The position numbers and the translations under genes were made by a program. A DNA stretch of 64,000 bases. It comes from Clarkia xantiana subsp. parviflora. Its lineage: Eukaryota; Streptophyta; Magnoliopsida; Myrtales; Onagraceae. Below are positions 37,039-49,522 of the stretch, in pieces (positions within the stretch are counted from its first letter, which is position 1; each line of letters starts with the position of its first letter). The stretch is from assembly GCA_036873135.1 (NCBI GenBank), contig JAPTYO010000003.1, forward strand, positions 20,422,001-20,486,000, given 5' to 3'. The notes under the pieces are model-generated. The model saw only the letters and a program-made list of their open reading frames with translations. It was not told where the DNA came from and made no database searches.

Positions 37039-37767
37039 TTAGAACTACTAAAAGAAGAAGCTTTTTCGATCTGCTGAACTGCAAATCTGCAGAGATGGAA
37101 TAGTGAGTGACGCCCAGATTGTGGTGATTGCCGCACCGTCTCTTCTCCGTTCGAGTAAATTAAATTATTATTTTTAATAAAAATGGTATGAAAAAAGTAG
37201 TCCAGGTTGGGCCTGTAATCGAATGGGCTCAACTCAATCAATTAATTCTGCCTGCAAATTTATCTCTCTACCTAGTGTCCAAGTGAAGAAATTTGGTCTT
37301 ATAGTTTGTTTCATTTCATCCATCTCCAATTCTCATCCATCTGGATTGGATTCATTCTTGAAGACGACTTGTTCTCCATCCATTCATCATCCATGCTCTG
37401 TTTTTGAGTCTCAAGCGTTGCTCTGTTTACTTGCTGCTTTCTAACTGCTCAAGATACAGGTATGATATGAATTTGAAATTTAGAACCGCATTCATGTCAT
37501 TTCTTTAGCAACTTACTTTTTGAATTTGAATACAGTTAGTTGTCAAATTCTTTCATGCATTCTGTTCTATCTAAAAAGGAGAATAATCTACATTCAGTAA
37601 TATGTGGAGAATTTTCAGGGTGTTCCCCAAAATTTATATTTTTCTGGGTTTTTCCCAATAATCATACTTCTGCTGGAGTTTAATTTGATGTATGGAGGTA
37701 GCTCTGCTCTGCTGATGATACTGATCTAGTATTCAATGCAGGATGGAGTGGAATTAACAGCAAAGCT
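37039..37767. promoter_or_regulatory. shared promoter interval and leaders of the ARM and PPR genes
   Basis: The two divergent genes have only about 700-900 bp between their first codons. On the plus side a probable 5' UTR intron runs from 37460 (ATACAG-GTATGA) to 37741 (ATGCAG). On the minus side the ARM leader exon ends at 37038 (TCTAAG-GTACGT). No clear TATA box was found, which is common for constitutive organelle-protein genes. Confidence 0.5.
37743..37757 (+). other. minimal uORF before the PPR start
   Basis: ATG GAG TGG AAT TAA, a four-codon upstream frame that starts two bases after the leader splice acceptor and stops 10 nt before the main ATG. It may dampen translation through reinitiation; this is inference. 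Confidence 0.5.
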
Positions 37768-40312
37768 ATGGCTTTTTCCTTCAAGGAGGCTGCTATCTTT
37801 CAATCTCCTCATCAAATTTCCCCTATATACATCAATAAAGTAGGTAGCTCTTTCTTCTTACGAATCATTACGGTTTCTTTACTCCGATAGAGATATCGTG
37901 TTTATATAGGGAATGATGATGCCCTTGATTGCCTTTTTTGTTGTACTGATCAGAATAATGGCACAGTAGCAAGCTTAGCTTCAAAATCCACCCAAACTCC
38001 ATTCAAACCAATTCGATGTGATACTCTAAAATCATCGACTTTGGCAACCCTACCGGATCACCAACAGTTGGTGGATCTCTTACATCAGTGTGCAGAAAAC
38101 AAGTCTCACATATCCACTAAGGCTGTTCATGGTTTTGTGCTGAGGGCCAGCAATGTGGAAGATAATTTAGTGGTACTGCTGAACCACATTGCTTATGCGT
38201 ACTCGAAATGCTCAGACTTCGATACTGCCCGTGAAGTGTTCGATAAAATGCCCGAAAGGAACACATTCTCTTGGACCGTCATGATTAAAGGGTCTATTGA
38301 GAACGGATTATTTCAAGACGGATTTGAATACTTCCGTGAAATGCAGAATCAAGAAATACCGCTCGACAAATTTTCGTACTCCGCTATGGTTCAATTATGC
38401 ATCGGCTTGCATTCCATTAAACTGGGGGAATCGATGCACGCTCGAATCATCAAAGGAGGCTTTGCGTTTCATATTGTTGTTTCGACATCTCTGCTCAATA
38501 TGTACGCAAAGTTGGGAGATATGAAAGCGTCGCTAAAGATATTCAACTCCATGACGGAGCCCAATGAAGTCTCGTGGAACGCAGTGATATCGGGTTTCAC
38601 GACAAACGGTCTCTACTCAGAGGCCTACGAACACTACCTCAAAATGAAGCAAATTACACCGAATGTTTACACATTCATTGCTGTATTGAAAGCCGTTGGA
38701 AAATTGCAGGATTTTAAGAAAGGAAAACAAGTACACGATCATGTTTCCAAGTTAGGTATGGAGCGTAATGTCGTTATAGGGACTGCTATAATCGATATGT
38801 ACGGTAGATGTGGGTCGGTTTCTGATGCAAGATCGGTTTTCGATGCTAACTTTACTAATTGCCAAAGCAGTGGACCGTGGAATTCTATGATATCGGCTTA
38901 TTCACATTGTGGGTGTAACAAAGAAGCACTGGCATTGTTCATGGAGATGTGTCGGGAGAATGTACGATGTGATCGGTTTACTTACTGCAGTATATTCAAT
39001 GTTGTTGCTGCCTTAAAGTCCTTGCAGATTTTAAGGGAAATTCATGGGAAGGTTTTGAAGACGGGAACTGGCGTGGTATCTGTTGATGTGAGCAATGCAA
39101 TTGCGGATGCATATGCAAAATGCGGGTCACTCGAAGATGTAGAGCAGGTAATTTATGAAAGAATTAAAGAGTCTTTTGGTGTCAGATGTTTGACTAAAGT
39201 TGACTTTTGGTGCAAAATATTTTTTTAAAACTTTTGGTGCAGTACGTTTGCATTTTGTAGACTTTTGATGTATCCGTTAGTTGACCGTTTAGTGTTCTCA
39301 ACAGGTAATTGGAACAGTAGAATACAGAGATGTAGTATCTTGGACAACATTGGTGTCTGCTTACACTCAGTGCAATGAAGAGGAGAAAGCAATACATGCT
39401 TTCTTGGAGATGAAGCAACAAGGCTTGGTACCCAATCAATACACTCTTTCCACTGTTCTTGCTGCTTGTGCTACCCTTTCTTCTCTCGAGTTCGGTCACC
39501 AACTCCACGGCCTCATCTGCAAATCCGATTTCCACTCCGACAAGTGCGTCGACAGTTCTCTCATCGACATGTACTCAAAATGCGGAAATATCATCGACGC
39601 AGAAAAAGTTTTCAACTTCGTAAAAACCCCCGATATCGTTACTTGGACCGCCATGATCTCGAGTTACGCACAACACGGGCTAGTCTCCCACGCAATTACC
39701 CTCTTCAAAAAATTGGAAAACACGACTACCATTAACCCAAACGCCGTCACTTTCCTATCCGTCCTCTTTGCATGTAGCCACGGCGGTTTGGTCGATGAAG
39801 GTTTGCATTATTTCCGCACCATGACGAAAATTTACGGCTTGGTACCCGAAATGGAGCATTATGCTTGCATTGTCGATCTTCTGGGTCGTGTTGGGCGTAT
39901 CGATGAAGCTATGGACTTCATTAACAATATGCCGGTTCAGGCAGGTGAGATGGTGTGGCAGAGCTTACTAGCTTCATGTAAAGTTCATAACAACATCGAG
40001 GTCGGGAAATTTGCGGCTGAGAAGATTGTGAGTGTGATGCCGGAGAATCCAGCTACGTATATTCTCCTGTCGAATACGTATATGAAGAGCGGGAAATACG
40101 AAGATGGGGTTCGGGTGAGGGACGAGATTAGGGCTCGGTGCATGAAGAAGGAACCTGGGTGTAGTTGGATTTCTTTGAAAAGCAAAGTTCATAAGTTCTA
40201 TGCTGGAGATCAGCAACATCCACAGAGAGTTGAGGTTTATGCAGTACTAGATGAGATGAGAGTGAAATTGAAGGATTTAGGGTATGTTCCTGATTTCAGT
40301 TGTGTGTTGTAA
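37768..40312 (+). CDS. PLS-class pentatricopeptide repeat protein, E subgroup
   Basis: Three exons, 37768-37839, 37954-39147 and 39305-40312, all phase 0, giving 757 aa. PLS-type PPR proteins bind organelle RNA and usually specify C-to-U editing sites. The N-terminal ~60 residues are Ser/Gln-rich and unstructured, fitting a transit peptide. Tandem 31-36-residue repeats follow from about residue 75, with typical cores (NTFSWTVMIKGSIENGLFQD, DIVTWTAMISSYAQHGLVSH, LLNMYAKLGD, DMYSKCGNI). The C-terminus has the E domain (MVWQSLLASCKVHNNIEVGK, TYILLSNTYMKSGKYED, KKEPGCSWI) and stops at GYVPDFSCVL, just where a DYW deaminase would start, so it would need a partner for editing. The last intron (157 nt) is bounded by a 9-bp direct repeat. 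Without splicing the frame ends at 39228. The specific RNA target is unknown. Confidence 0.93.
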
Positions 40313-40472
40313 GATGTAAATATTTTGAAGCATATTATGGAAGATTTTTTTTTTTTTTTTACTAATATAGAGCCTTAATGTTAAAGCTTGCCAAATGAAG
40401 TGTTTCTCCGGAAAACCACAACTCCTTTTTTAGTTGGTGAGCCTAAAGAAGAAATTGATCTATTTAATTTTA

Positions 40473-40882
40473 GACTTAATACCCTATGAGATGTCTGAAT
40501 TTTGATTCAGATTAACCGTAGAGGTCTAAACTTTCAAAAGTTAATTTAGAAGGCCTGAATTTTCAACTTTGTTGATATAAGAGATCTTCAATTTTTGCTA
40601 TTAAAACTGACAGGTCACATGCCCTCCGAAAATAAATTTAAATCCCGAAAATGTCCTTCGACCAAAGTGTGCCCCTCACATGCTTGACTTGAAAAGACAA
40701 AAATGCCCCTTAAAGCAAAAAAAAAGAGCATTCTATTTCGCCGGAAAACACCGCCGGTGACCGCCCAAAGCTCCGGTAAAAGTGTCATTTCACACAATTC
40801 TGTTAAATTTAACCTTAAAAATGGACGGGAAACCAAAATTCAACAAAGTTGAAAATTCAGACGTTTCATAAGTTATTAATCC
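40473..40882. mobile_element. MULE-type MITE related to element 1
   Basis: A 410-bp element flanked by a perfect 9-bp TSD, TTAATTTTA (40464-40472, 40883-40891). The TIRs (GACTTAATACCCTATGAG / rc GGATTAATAACTTATGAA) and subterminal motifs (GTCTGAATTTTCAACTTTG, CCCCTCACATGCTTG) match those of the element at 33893-34786. It is located 160 bp past the PPR stop codon. Confidence 0.88.
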
Positions 40883-41133
40883 TTAATTTTATTTTTTCTA
40901 AGTTGGTACTAATAAATTTCGGTATGATAACAACCGAATTTGGTGAAGCTGAATAGGTGGGGGCAATGTGCATAGTAAAACCTCCGGTAAAGTGGAGATG
41001 ATAGTAGAAACACCAACCTTAACTTTCCAAAACAATCTTCAAATAATTGAGTGACAGCCCAAAGCATTGTCTACTTTTCCTAAAAAAAATAAATTTAAAA
41101 AGGGAAGTAAACTTAGATGGAAAGTAGACAGTA

Positions 41134-41424
41134 AAAAGCACTTACCAGTTACAAATGTGTAAATTTAGATGGACATTTACTTATGTTGGTAAGAGTTCTT
41201 ATTATTTCTCATCTAAATTATTCTTAGGGATTTATATATTTTCATGTTTTGTTATAATTTTTCACTTTCTCTTCATGTGATATCTAATATTCATATTATA
41301 TAATAATTAAAATTGGCAAAAAAAATTGTTTTTGCTATTATAGAAGGTAAAAGCATTTCAAATTAAATCAACAGTTTTTGTAACTCGAAATGGAAATCAA
41401 AATGGGATTGCTCTAACCAAATAT
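41134..41424. mobile_element. possible degenerate Harbinger-type MITE
   Basis: The right end ATGGGATTGCTC followed by TAA and the left end AAAGCACTTACCAG preceded by TAA resemble MITE B in reverse orientation, with similar internal words. The ends are diverged. Confidence 0.35.
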
Positions 41425-42411
41425 CATAACTAAAGTCTAAAATATGAATAACAATTGAATTGTTTTTCCTCAAATTATTGCTACATATTATGTCTTTTCT
41501 AGTTCATTATCTGATTATGAGTGGTGATACAAACTGTGAAATATGGTGTGAAATTTCTATAGAAAGTGGTTTAGGGGCCCACCAATGACCAATACATTTG
41601 TTCCATTATATTCTCTTTCATACTTTCTCTTGAAATTTCACTGAAAATTTCACAGGTAGAAAATTTACTCTTTATTTATATCACTCTCTTTCAATTGGTT
41701 AGATGTTTCTTCTTTTCTGAATACTGAACGTAATGAATTCAGCACATTTGCGTAACATAAAAGCAAGGGTTAATAGCTTTAATGGGGTTTATTATATCAG
41801 TTGGTACCGATAGTTTACTATGTTTTGTGAATGTAATTTTTTGTCATTCGTTAACTTCTTTTTTTAAGTGCTCACGTGATCACTAATACATGATGTGCAA
41901 AATCAACGACAAGTAATTAATATACTGTAATATTTCATTTACATATAGTTTTATATGATAAAAATAGCAATAAAAATTATTTAAAAAATGTATAATTCTA
42001 ATTTTTGTTTATATATATATATATATATATATAAAGAAAAAGTAGATAATGATTTCTAAAAATTTCAATGTCATGATATGGAAGTTTATGAAATTAACCA
42101 AATGACCACATTCTAATTAAGAGAGTATAAGATACCCATGCTTGCTTAAAGAACCATAGTTAGAGGTTGATAGAATTAATTCATATCTTCTGACTTCTGG
42201 TGTAATATTACAAAACATTTTATTTTGCCACCCATAAATAAATTTATTTAAAAAATAAATAAAAATGTGAGGAGGTGATGAAGGGAAGGGCAGTGGTAAT
42301 GACTCAATAATTTTGGTGTTCCTCCAAAAGTTTTGTTTCTGTTGTCATCCTTGCATGTGAATGTACTTTCCCGAAGCGCAAGGTCACGTGTGCTTCGCTA
42401 CTAGATCACAA

Positions 42412-42468
<57 letters not shown>

Positions 42469-44175
42469 CACTCACACTCACTATATATACATGTATATAT
42501 ATTATCATAATTAACAGTAACAATTTCTTCCAAACAGATTAATAGTGAAAAAATCTAAAATTATCGTGCTACGTAATATTAGACTCTCATTTTTATGGTC
42601 TGACGTTTTTTCCGACCACTTAGTAAACAACCAACGCATGCAGCTATGCACTAATAACGTCAACACAACTTAATCAACATCCTAGTATAGTCAAAATACT
42701 GACTCGTTAAAACCAGTTATAATCTCTTCTTCTTATGCATGACGCGACATATGCACCAAGTAGGACCTGATATTTTAATTAAGTCACAGCGACGCTTCTA
42801 ATGAGTTCTAAACCTAGAATTTCAAATCCATACCACATTAGAGTAATTGTTCTTAACTAGTAGACTATTTAATAACAATTTTAAGAAGTACGATAATCGT
42901 AAAAGGAAAAGGCTTGATCGATTTTCTGTTGAAAAAAATGAAGTTAATTGGTTGAGAACCATGATATTTCACTGATTTACTTTTTTATTTACGCATTAGT
43001 ATTCATTTTTTTTCTAAGGAAATGTTGAATTTCGTCGCAACCCTGTATATATATGTCAACAATTTTCATTTAACATATATACGCAACTAATTATAAGTTA
43101 TAATCAGAAGTTTCACTTTCACAAGGCTTCCTTTGAAATAATAAGGATCTATATAGGTGGGTTTATATACAATTTCGCTCGGGGATTTTCATTAACAATA
43201 TTAGTATTATTGTTGTTATTATTATTATTATATGATGAGTATGATCTATTATTTTTTTTAAATAATAATATGGAATGTCACGGGAAACATTTCTGGTTTC
43301 AGCTATAGATTCAAGGGTATGTATATGATTGGGCCCGAAAATATATTCCCTCTTTGGATATTTTGTCACGTTGCCTAAATTACAAGTAGGCACAATTAAC
43401 GTGTACACGTCAGCAAAGCATTACCACACAAAAATATTTATTTATTTTTAGTATCATAATTAGTGAAATCATCCATCCACCAAAAAAGAAAAACGCAATA
43501 GTCCAAACAGAATCTTCAGACTCTCCGACATTTTAGCAACTGATAACTTATCTTTTCGGCACCTAAAAAGCAAGAGAATATTACTATCTATTATTATTGT
43601 AAAAAGTTATAGTCATTATTCACCCTAGAAAATGTATGATCATATATATGTTTTAAGTTTTAACATGATGATAGATACATGTCCCTGAGTTCTAAGTTGC
43701 GTGTATTAATTTCTTCACTATTTATAAGTGGTAAGTTTCAAGACGTCACCTCACCTGACAATACATTAATTATACATATATGTATATCTTGGCATATATA
43801 TATATACACCATGAATATATACGAGTTCTGGTTACAATCAAGTAATCTCTTCAGACAGCGTATTCACCACGTGAATCAAATCACTGACAACTCGCATCGA
43901 TCATGGTATCCAAACTGTGTTGTCGTCCTTATACTGTGAAATCTGATTAGGGTTTTGCTGTGTATACCAGAAAATGACAAGAAATCAGATTAGGGTTTGC
44001 TATATATACTCAACTGTATGCCACATATATATACAATTATGAAGAATATACATATAAATAACACTTCACGTTAGATTTAGGGCACGGGAGAGATTAGGGT
44101 TTTTGGAGGTGTAAATATATATGGAGTTGGCTAAAATGCAATCAGATCGTAAATGTAGTCGAATATACATATTCT
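41425..44175. other. 2.7-kb intergenic stretch, no gene seen
   Basis: AT-rich, including a TA microsatellite at about 42415-42462 and smaller AT runs. No spliced gene or paired transposon ends were recognised. Confidence 0.4.
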
Positions 44176-44332
44176 ATGGGACGGATCCAACACGTGGAGC
44201 ACATGTGGTACACTTTCAGCCAACCAAAATAAGACATGTGTAATAAAATGACTGACACTTGGACACGTATCGGATAATGGTTGGCTGAAAGGTCCACCAA
44301 CTGTGCTCCACATGTTGGGTCCGCTGTAAATA
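44176..44332. mobile_element. small foldback MITE
   Basis: About 155 bp folding on itself: left arm GGACGGATCCAACACGTGGA, right arm the complement of CAGCGGACCCAACATGTGGA. TTTCAGCCAACC / GGTTGGCTGAAA pairs further in, around an ACATGTGT...GACTGACA core. A second copy at 57651-58247 has the same core and the same ATTCTATRGGACGG left end. Confidence 0.65.
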
Positions 44333-44954
44333 ATTTATCAAGATGTCATAAGATGAAATGAATGAGATATCATAAGGAAAGACAAAGTTAGATTTCAGCA
44401 ATTGCGAATGATTCAATGTGGCTGTAAATTTGATTGCAAATGCAGTCGACTGCATTTTAGCCAAGCGCGTAGATATATCGGAAATAATTGTTTTGTAGTA
44501 ATGATTAAATAGGGGGAGACATGTGATAGATGGGTACATGATTTGTCGCTGTGGAATGTCGACAATATTTTTGGAAGGCAATATAGAGAGCTCCAAAATT
44601 TTAATAGATTCAAAAACACACTCTGTGATCTCTTCTTCTAGCTATATAATATATCTCTATCTCGTGACATATACATTCATTCTACATCAGCTGTCCATGA
44701 TCAAAACTTTTTTGTAGCTTACTCCACATAAGCTACGACCGTAACTTTTTATTACGTAAACACAGCTTACTAAATGAACTCTCACTTCGTACTTGCACTA
44801 TACGACATTATATTCACTTTCATCTCCATATACATATACATATACATGTAAGTTAAACCCATGCATATCACGAGAACCAAATTTATGTATCACAGGATAT
44901 ACAGTTTATATGTAGTTGATGTGTATTATTGGCATATGTTTTTCTTTGGATTAA
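44333..44954. other. intergenic, no gene seen
   Basis: AT-rich; no supportable features. Confidence 0.4.
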
Positions 44955-45465
44955 GGTTTGCACCAATCTTTAACCGCTGAACTTTACTCGAAAATGCAAA
45001 ATACTTAATTAGATGAAATTTTTGTTAACCAAATAGTTAACCGGACTTTCGTGAATGTGCATCTAGATACTTATTATGTCCAATTTGGAGTTAAAATTTG
45101 ATAGAAAACGTGCTCCACACATGATCGGCTGAATTGGTTCTCTTCGTTCATATGAACACATCTTCTGATCATACCAGGAGAAACAACGCCAACCCAAATC
45201 CGTTTTTTTTTCTTTATGAAATTCAAATAATTAACCTATGATTAAACACACACAAATACTCAATCAATTAGTTTAAGTGAACCACCAACCGATTACGTAC
45301 GTGAGGAGCACTTGACAAATTTTATTAAATTTTAACTTCAAATTTTATTAAATTTTTCAAATTAGACGGAGATATTAATTGCTCATTCACATAAGTCTAG
45401 CTAACAAGTGGTTTAGGGGGAAAAAAAAAAGTTAAACTAGCTAGTTGCATTTTGAAGTAAATTGC
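44955..45465. repeat. degenerate long inverted repeat
   Basis: Left-arm words TTTACTCGAAAATGC, GGAGTTAAAATTTGATAG and GTGCTCC are answered in the right arm by GGAGCAC, AAATTTTAACTTC and GCATTTTGAAGTAAA in inverse order. This fits an old MULE-like or foldback element. No TSD was resolved. Confidence 0.4.
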
Positions 45466-45878
45466 AACTAATTATAACGAACGAGTAAAATTCATTGAGT
45501 TGATTAGAAGAAGGCTAATTACTATAGCAACGATCAGGACAAAGCAAAGGGGAATAGTTGTGACAGAGAATTTTGAAGAATTTATATATAAATTAAAAAT
45601 CTCGTGAGAATTATTTGGAGGCATCCAAAAACGAAAACCACAAAGCTAAAAACATGTTTTAGTTTGTTGGTTTCCTTCTCAAACCCTAAACCCGATATCT
45701 TCACTCTTTTCGAAGGCGCCCCCGACCCCCCTTTCCACCTCTCTGCTAAAATTGATCACGAGCTATTGTAATTGTAGTGCTCTCTATCGTGAAAAAATAA
45801 AAATAATATACTATATTGCAAAAATGTCTTTTTACAAATCATGTATGCACGTGACGGTACACTATTTTGCATGCAGAT

Positions 45879-45926
<48 letters not shown>

Positions 45927-46874
45927 TAATTAGGGTTCGCACGATGACCGACACGAAAATTACGAGTTTGAGTTTGATATTAGTGACACGGCACGACACG
46001 ATAACAATGTTTTAAAATGGTTAAATATAATTTTTTTTTATTCAATTTACTATAGGTTTTATGTGCCAGTTTTTCATGTTGGGTCGTGTTTGGGCTGTTC
46101 TTCAGAACAAGACATGAACCTGGTACGACACGAACCCACACGAATTGCCAGCCACATTATTAATTATATATTCGGAACCACGATTAATTTTTTTTAAAGA
46201 CCCATTTTTACTTGTATCCTCAACTAAATCTCCCGAAACGCGTCGTATGGATTCCGTAAGCGTGTGTTTGTTAAGTAATAAGCTAGCTAGCTCGTTAGCA
46301 AAAAAAAAAAAAAAGCTAGCTAGCTAGGGTTTATCTCCTATATTCACCATGAGAGAGAGAGAGTATTCCATGATTTTAGGAGAACAGTCCTTAATAACAA
46401 TTCATTAATTATATCATATTTTAATGTGTTAATAGATTAAGGTGATGTAAAATGTTTTAAAATAATTGGTCGTAATGAATTAAAATTTACCCCGAATATT
46501 AAAAGTAATCCATAACTTTTTTTTACCAACACCTAAAACCCTATTACAATTCGACACTAATTTGTGGACAAATTTCAAACGTAGTAAATTACGAAAATAA
46601 CATAAAAGTTAACAAGAATTTCAATCTTACCATTGTGACACAATTCAAAAACATCTCAGCATGTACAGTCGGAATTTCTATCACTATTCGGAATTTCGAC
46701 ATCATGGCTTCTTCTGAATTCCAGCTTGGAAATGTTCAATAATAATAATTAATAATAATAATTCCTCGACAAAACAGTAATAACAATCTGCAGAAGGACA
46801 GCACGGTAACTTCACCCAAAGAGAAAATCAGTATTATATGCACACCATACGCTTTTCCAGTGAATTGGTAACAG
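45466..46874. other. intergenic upstream of SCREAM-like gene
   Basis: No gene. It contains a TA microsatellite (45881-45921) and a small hAT MITE. The last ~200 bp form the promoter of the gene at 47017. Confidence 0.45.
45931..46156. mobile_element. probable hAT MITE
   Basis: Begins TAGGGTTCGCACGATGACC, has inverted GACACG/CGTGTC motifs and ends near CACACGAATTGCCAGCC. The flanks GTATTAAT (left) and TTATTAAT (right) are a 7-of-8 TSD. Confidence 0.5.
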
Positions 46875-46882
46875 TATAAATA
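46875..46882 (+). promoter_or_regulatory. TATA box of SCREAM-like gene
   Basis: TATAAATA about 140 bp above the ATG, predicting a start near 46910. The leader contains a CT-repeat (about 46957-46975), a common plant core-promoter/leader motif. Confidence 0.6.
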
Positions 46883-47016
46883 GACATAACATCAGGAGAC
46901 CAACAGGAACAACATCACCACGTATATCATCTGTTGAAGAAACAAACCTCCATCCTTCTCTCTCTCTCTCTCCTTTAATTAGCTTCATCTAGAGAGAGAA
47001 AAAAGACAGAGATAAA

Positions 47017-48384
47017 ATGGTGTCGAGGGAGCAAAAGAGAACAACAGCTCTGCATGAGAAGCTTCAACTACTTCGTTCCGTTACTCATTCTCATGCAGTA
47101 AGTCATCATTCTCTGTTTTTCTTCTTTCCCATTCAAATTCTGAGTAAACAAATAATGAATTTTCAGTAAAAATAAAGTTTTCAGTATACTCTTAACCATA
47201 TTTTAACGAGATTTTACCATATTTTAACGGGATGTTTTTACGTATTCACATATTACCTTAATGTTTTAGAACAGTTAATCAATTTATCAGTCTAAACTTT
47301 AGCACGTTAGCAGAGTACGCATGTTCAAGTCTCCGACTCTATACAACGCCAAAGTAAAACCCCTATTTTCTTATGTTCAGAATCAAAATTTTTATTAGTT
47401 TTACGTGATAGACTTTCAAAAGTCACAAATGATATAGTATCGTCGTAATCAGATTCGTCGATATTATTAGTTGTTTGATATGGGGTGGCTGGAAATAGGG
47501 TTTGATGAAGAGTAGTTTAATCAAATGATTATTTATTATAAACCCTTTTGTAAGAAAAGTTTGAAATCATATATAGCTACTAGATTCATGCATGCCACCT
47601 AATGTATTCATTCATTCATTCAATATACATAGTAATTTTTGTTCTTCTTTGACAGCTTAACAATACATCCATCATAGTAGATGCATCTAAGTACATAAAA
47701 AATCTCAAAGAGAAAGTGGACTTGTTAAATCAAGACATTGCAATGAAGGCCAACACGTCGAGTTCGAGTGGCCGCTCGGCTTCTCTACCCACGGTATGCA
47801 TTTTGAGACTTAGGGGTGTTAATAACTGTTAAAGTATAAAGTTTAAATTACGCGTTGACATATTATTATATTGTACATTTAGGACAATTAGGTTAATTAA
47901 GTGGTTTATGTAAAAATATTAAATCGTATCAAAGCATGCTGGTTCGAATCTCTGTATATGTCGCAATAACGTTTCATTCATCATGTTTTCGCGATATCAG
48001 GTAACAGTAGAAACCCTAGAAAAGGGTTTTCTGATCAATGTGGTATCGCGAAAGAGCTGCCCGGGTCTACTTGTGACAATCCTAGAAGCCTTTGAAGAGC
48101 TTGGTCTGAATGTTGTCGAAGCTAGGGTTTCCTGTTCTGATAGTTTTCGACTACAAGCTGTTGGTGGAGAAGTAAGATCATGAACAACTTGCTTAATCAG
48201 CTAGAAATTAACCATGTATTCTTATCAATGTAATTTTGAAATTTAGGTGATGCTTAATTAATTTGTGGAGTGAATATTGCAGAATGAAGAAGAAGGTGAA
48301 AATATGGGTTCTCAGGCGGTGAAGCAAGCAGTAGTTGAATCCATCCAGAAGTGGAGTGAAACTAGTAATGAAGACGATGACTAA
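47017..48384 (+). CDS. SCREAM-like HLH/ACT regulator without a basic region
   Basis: Four exons, 47017-47097, 47656-47793, 48001-48171 and 48283-48384, all phase 0, encoding 163 aa. The N-terminus (MVSREQKRTTALHEKLQLLR) enters the first amphipathic helix almost at once. A loop and second helix (TSIIVDASKYIKNLKEKVDL) follow, then a Ser-rich linker and an ACT-like domain (~residues 74-115: VETLEKGFLINVVSRKSC, LLVTILEAFEELGLNVVEAR) and an acidic tail ending EDDD. The Glu/Arg basic motif needed to contact an E-box is missing, so it should dimerise without binding DNA. It closely resembles the short Arabidopsis proteins AT3G56220/AT2G40435, annotated as SCREAM-like regulators. TATA and CT-rich leader lie upstream. 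Confidence 0.9.
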
Positions 48385-49522
48385 TAATATAGTAATTTAT
48401 TTTCATTTATTATATTTATCTAACTAGGGTTTCCATTAATTGAGGGTCACTTCAAAAAGTTACCTTAATTAGGAGACGATTCGAAATTGTAAAACTCATT
48501 ATTATGTGGTGTTTTGAAATGTTTTTCAATCTTGAGCTCAGCTCAATGCTATACTTGACTATTCGAGCTCGGTTCAATTTGGTTTGTCAAGTTTAAAATT
48601 GTTTACTTAAATCATAATAAATTGTGCATCTTATCTTGAGCCAACTCGATAATTAGTATATATATATATATAAAGTTCAAATAATTTCAAACTCGCTTGA
48701 ACAGAATTTTGAAAAAAATAACTAGTATTTCAAGTGTTTTTTAATAAAAGATTTTTTCAATTTGAGTATAAATGAATTCATACTCGACTGAGTACTCGGT
48801 AGTAGAAAAAAGTGATGAGCTCAGAATTTAGCGAATTAAATTTGAATATAGTGAGACAAACTCAAGTAAGTCATGAGTAAATTGACTCGCTTAGAGACCT
48901 AGTAAATTGAATCGAAGTTGAATGTTTTGGAACTTCTAAAGTTTTATTCATGTACTATTATATACTATTAAAAAAAAGTTCTATACATACTATATGTATG
49001 CAGCCCACTATCTTAAAGTCGATTTTTTCTGTTGGATTGCGGCTAAATAATGGGCTTGTTAATAGGCCGCCAAAGGTGTTCATGGGCCCCATAATCTGTC
49101 ATTTTATTTTTATATAGGGGTTGTTCACTTCATTGAGCTACTTAAGTTGGTTGATATCAACTTTTATTTAGAACCAAATATTTAGAACCAAATACATATA
49201 GATCATATGATATTCCAACATCCATATAGTAGTTGAATAAGTAATAATATTTGGTCGTAGCTATTAAAATGATTATTATTTGATATAAAAATAAAATAAC
49301 ACGTCACGTATAATTGTCACATAAGTCTTAATCAACTGTCACATAATCTCATACTTTTGAATTGAAAGACGGATTTCAATGGAATTTAATATATCATTAC
49401 ATTATATAATTGAGGAGGGCCTAACTTATCATAGAGGGGCTCCTCTCCTTGATTTTATTCATGCATTTTTCGTCGTCATCATCATCACCATTAGTGTAAA
49501 AGGGATTTAATTGGATAATTAA
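48385..49522. other. intergenic, no gene seen
   Basis: Convergent 3' flanks of the SCREAM-like and HIG1 genes. At about 48530-48900 GAGCTC/GAGTC-rich words recur in both orientations (GAGCTCAGCTCAATG, GACTGAGTACTCGG), probably an old hAT-type MITE without clear ends. Confidence 0.4.

Noticed and set aside
36366..37241. Longer minus-strand frames over the ARM gene leader, including a possible GTG or TTG start in the first exon
   Set aside because: Splice phases show these frames are UTR or intron. The first AUG of the spliced mRNA at 36837 gives a frame that joins all six coding exons.
39154..39301. The PPR intron as a typical MULE MITE
   Set aside because: The 9-bp repeat fits, but the ends (TATGAAAG and GTTCTCAA) are not convincing inverted repeats, so only the direct repeat is reported.
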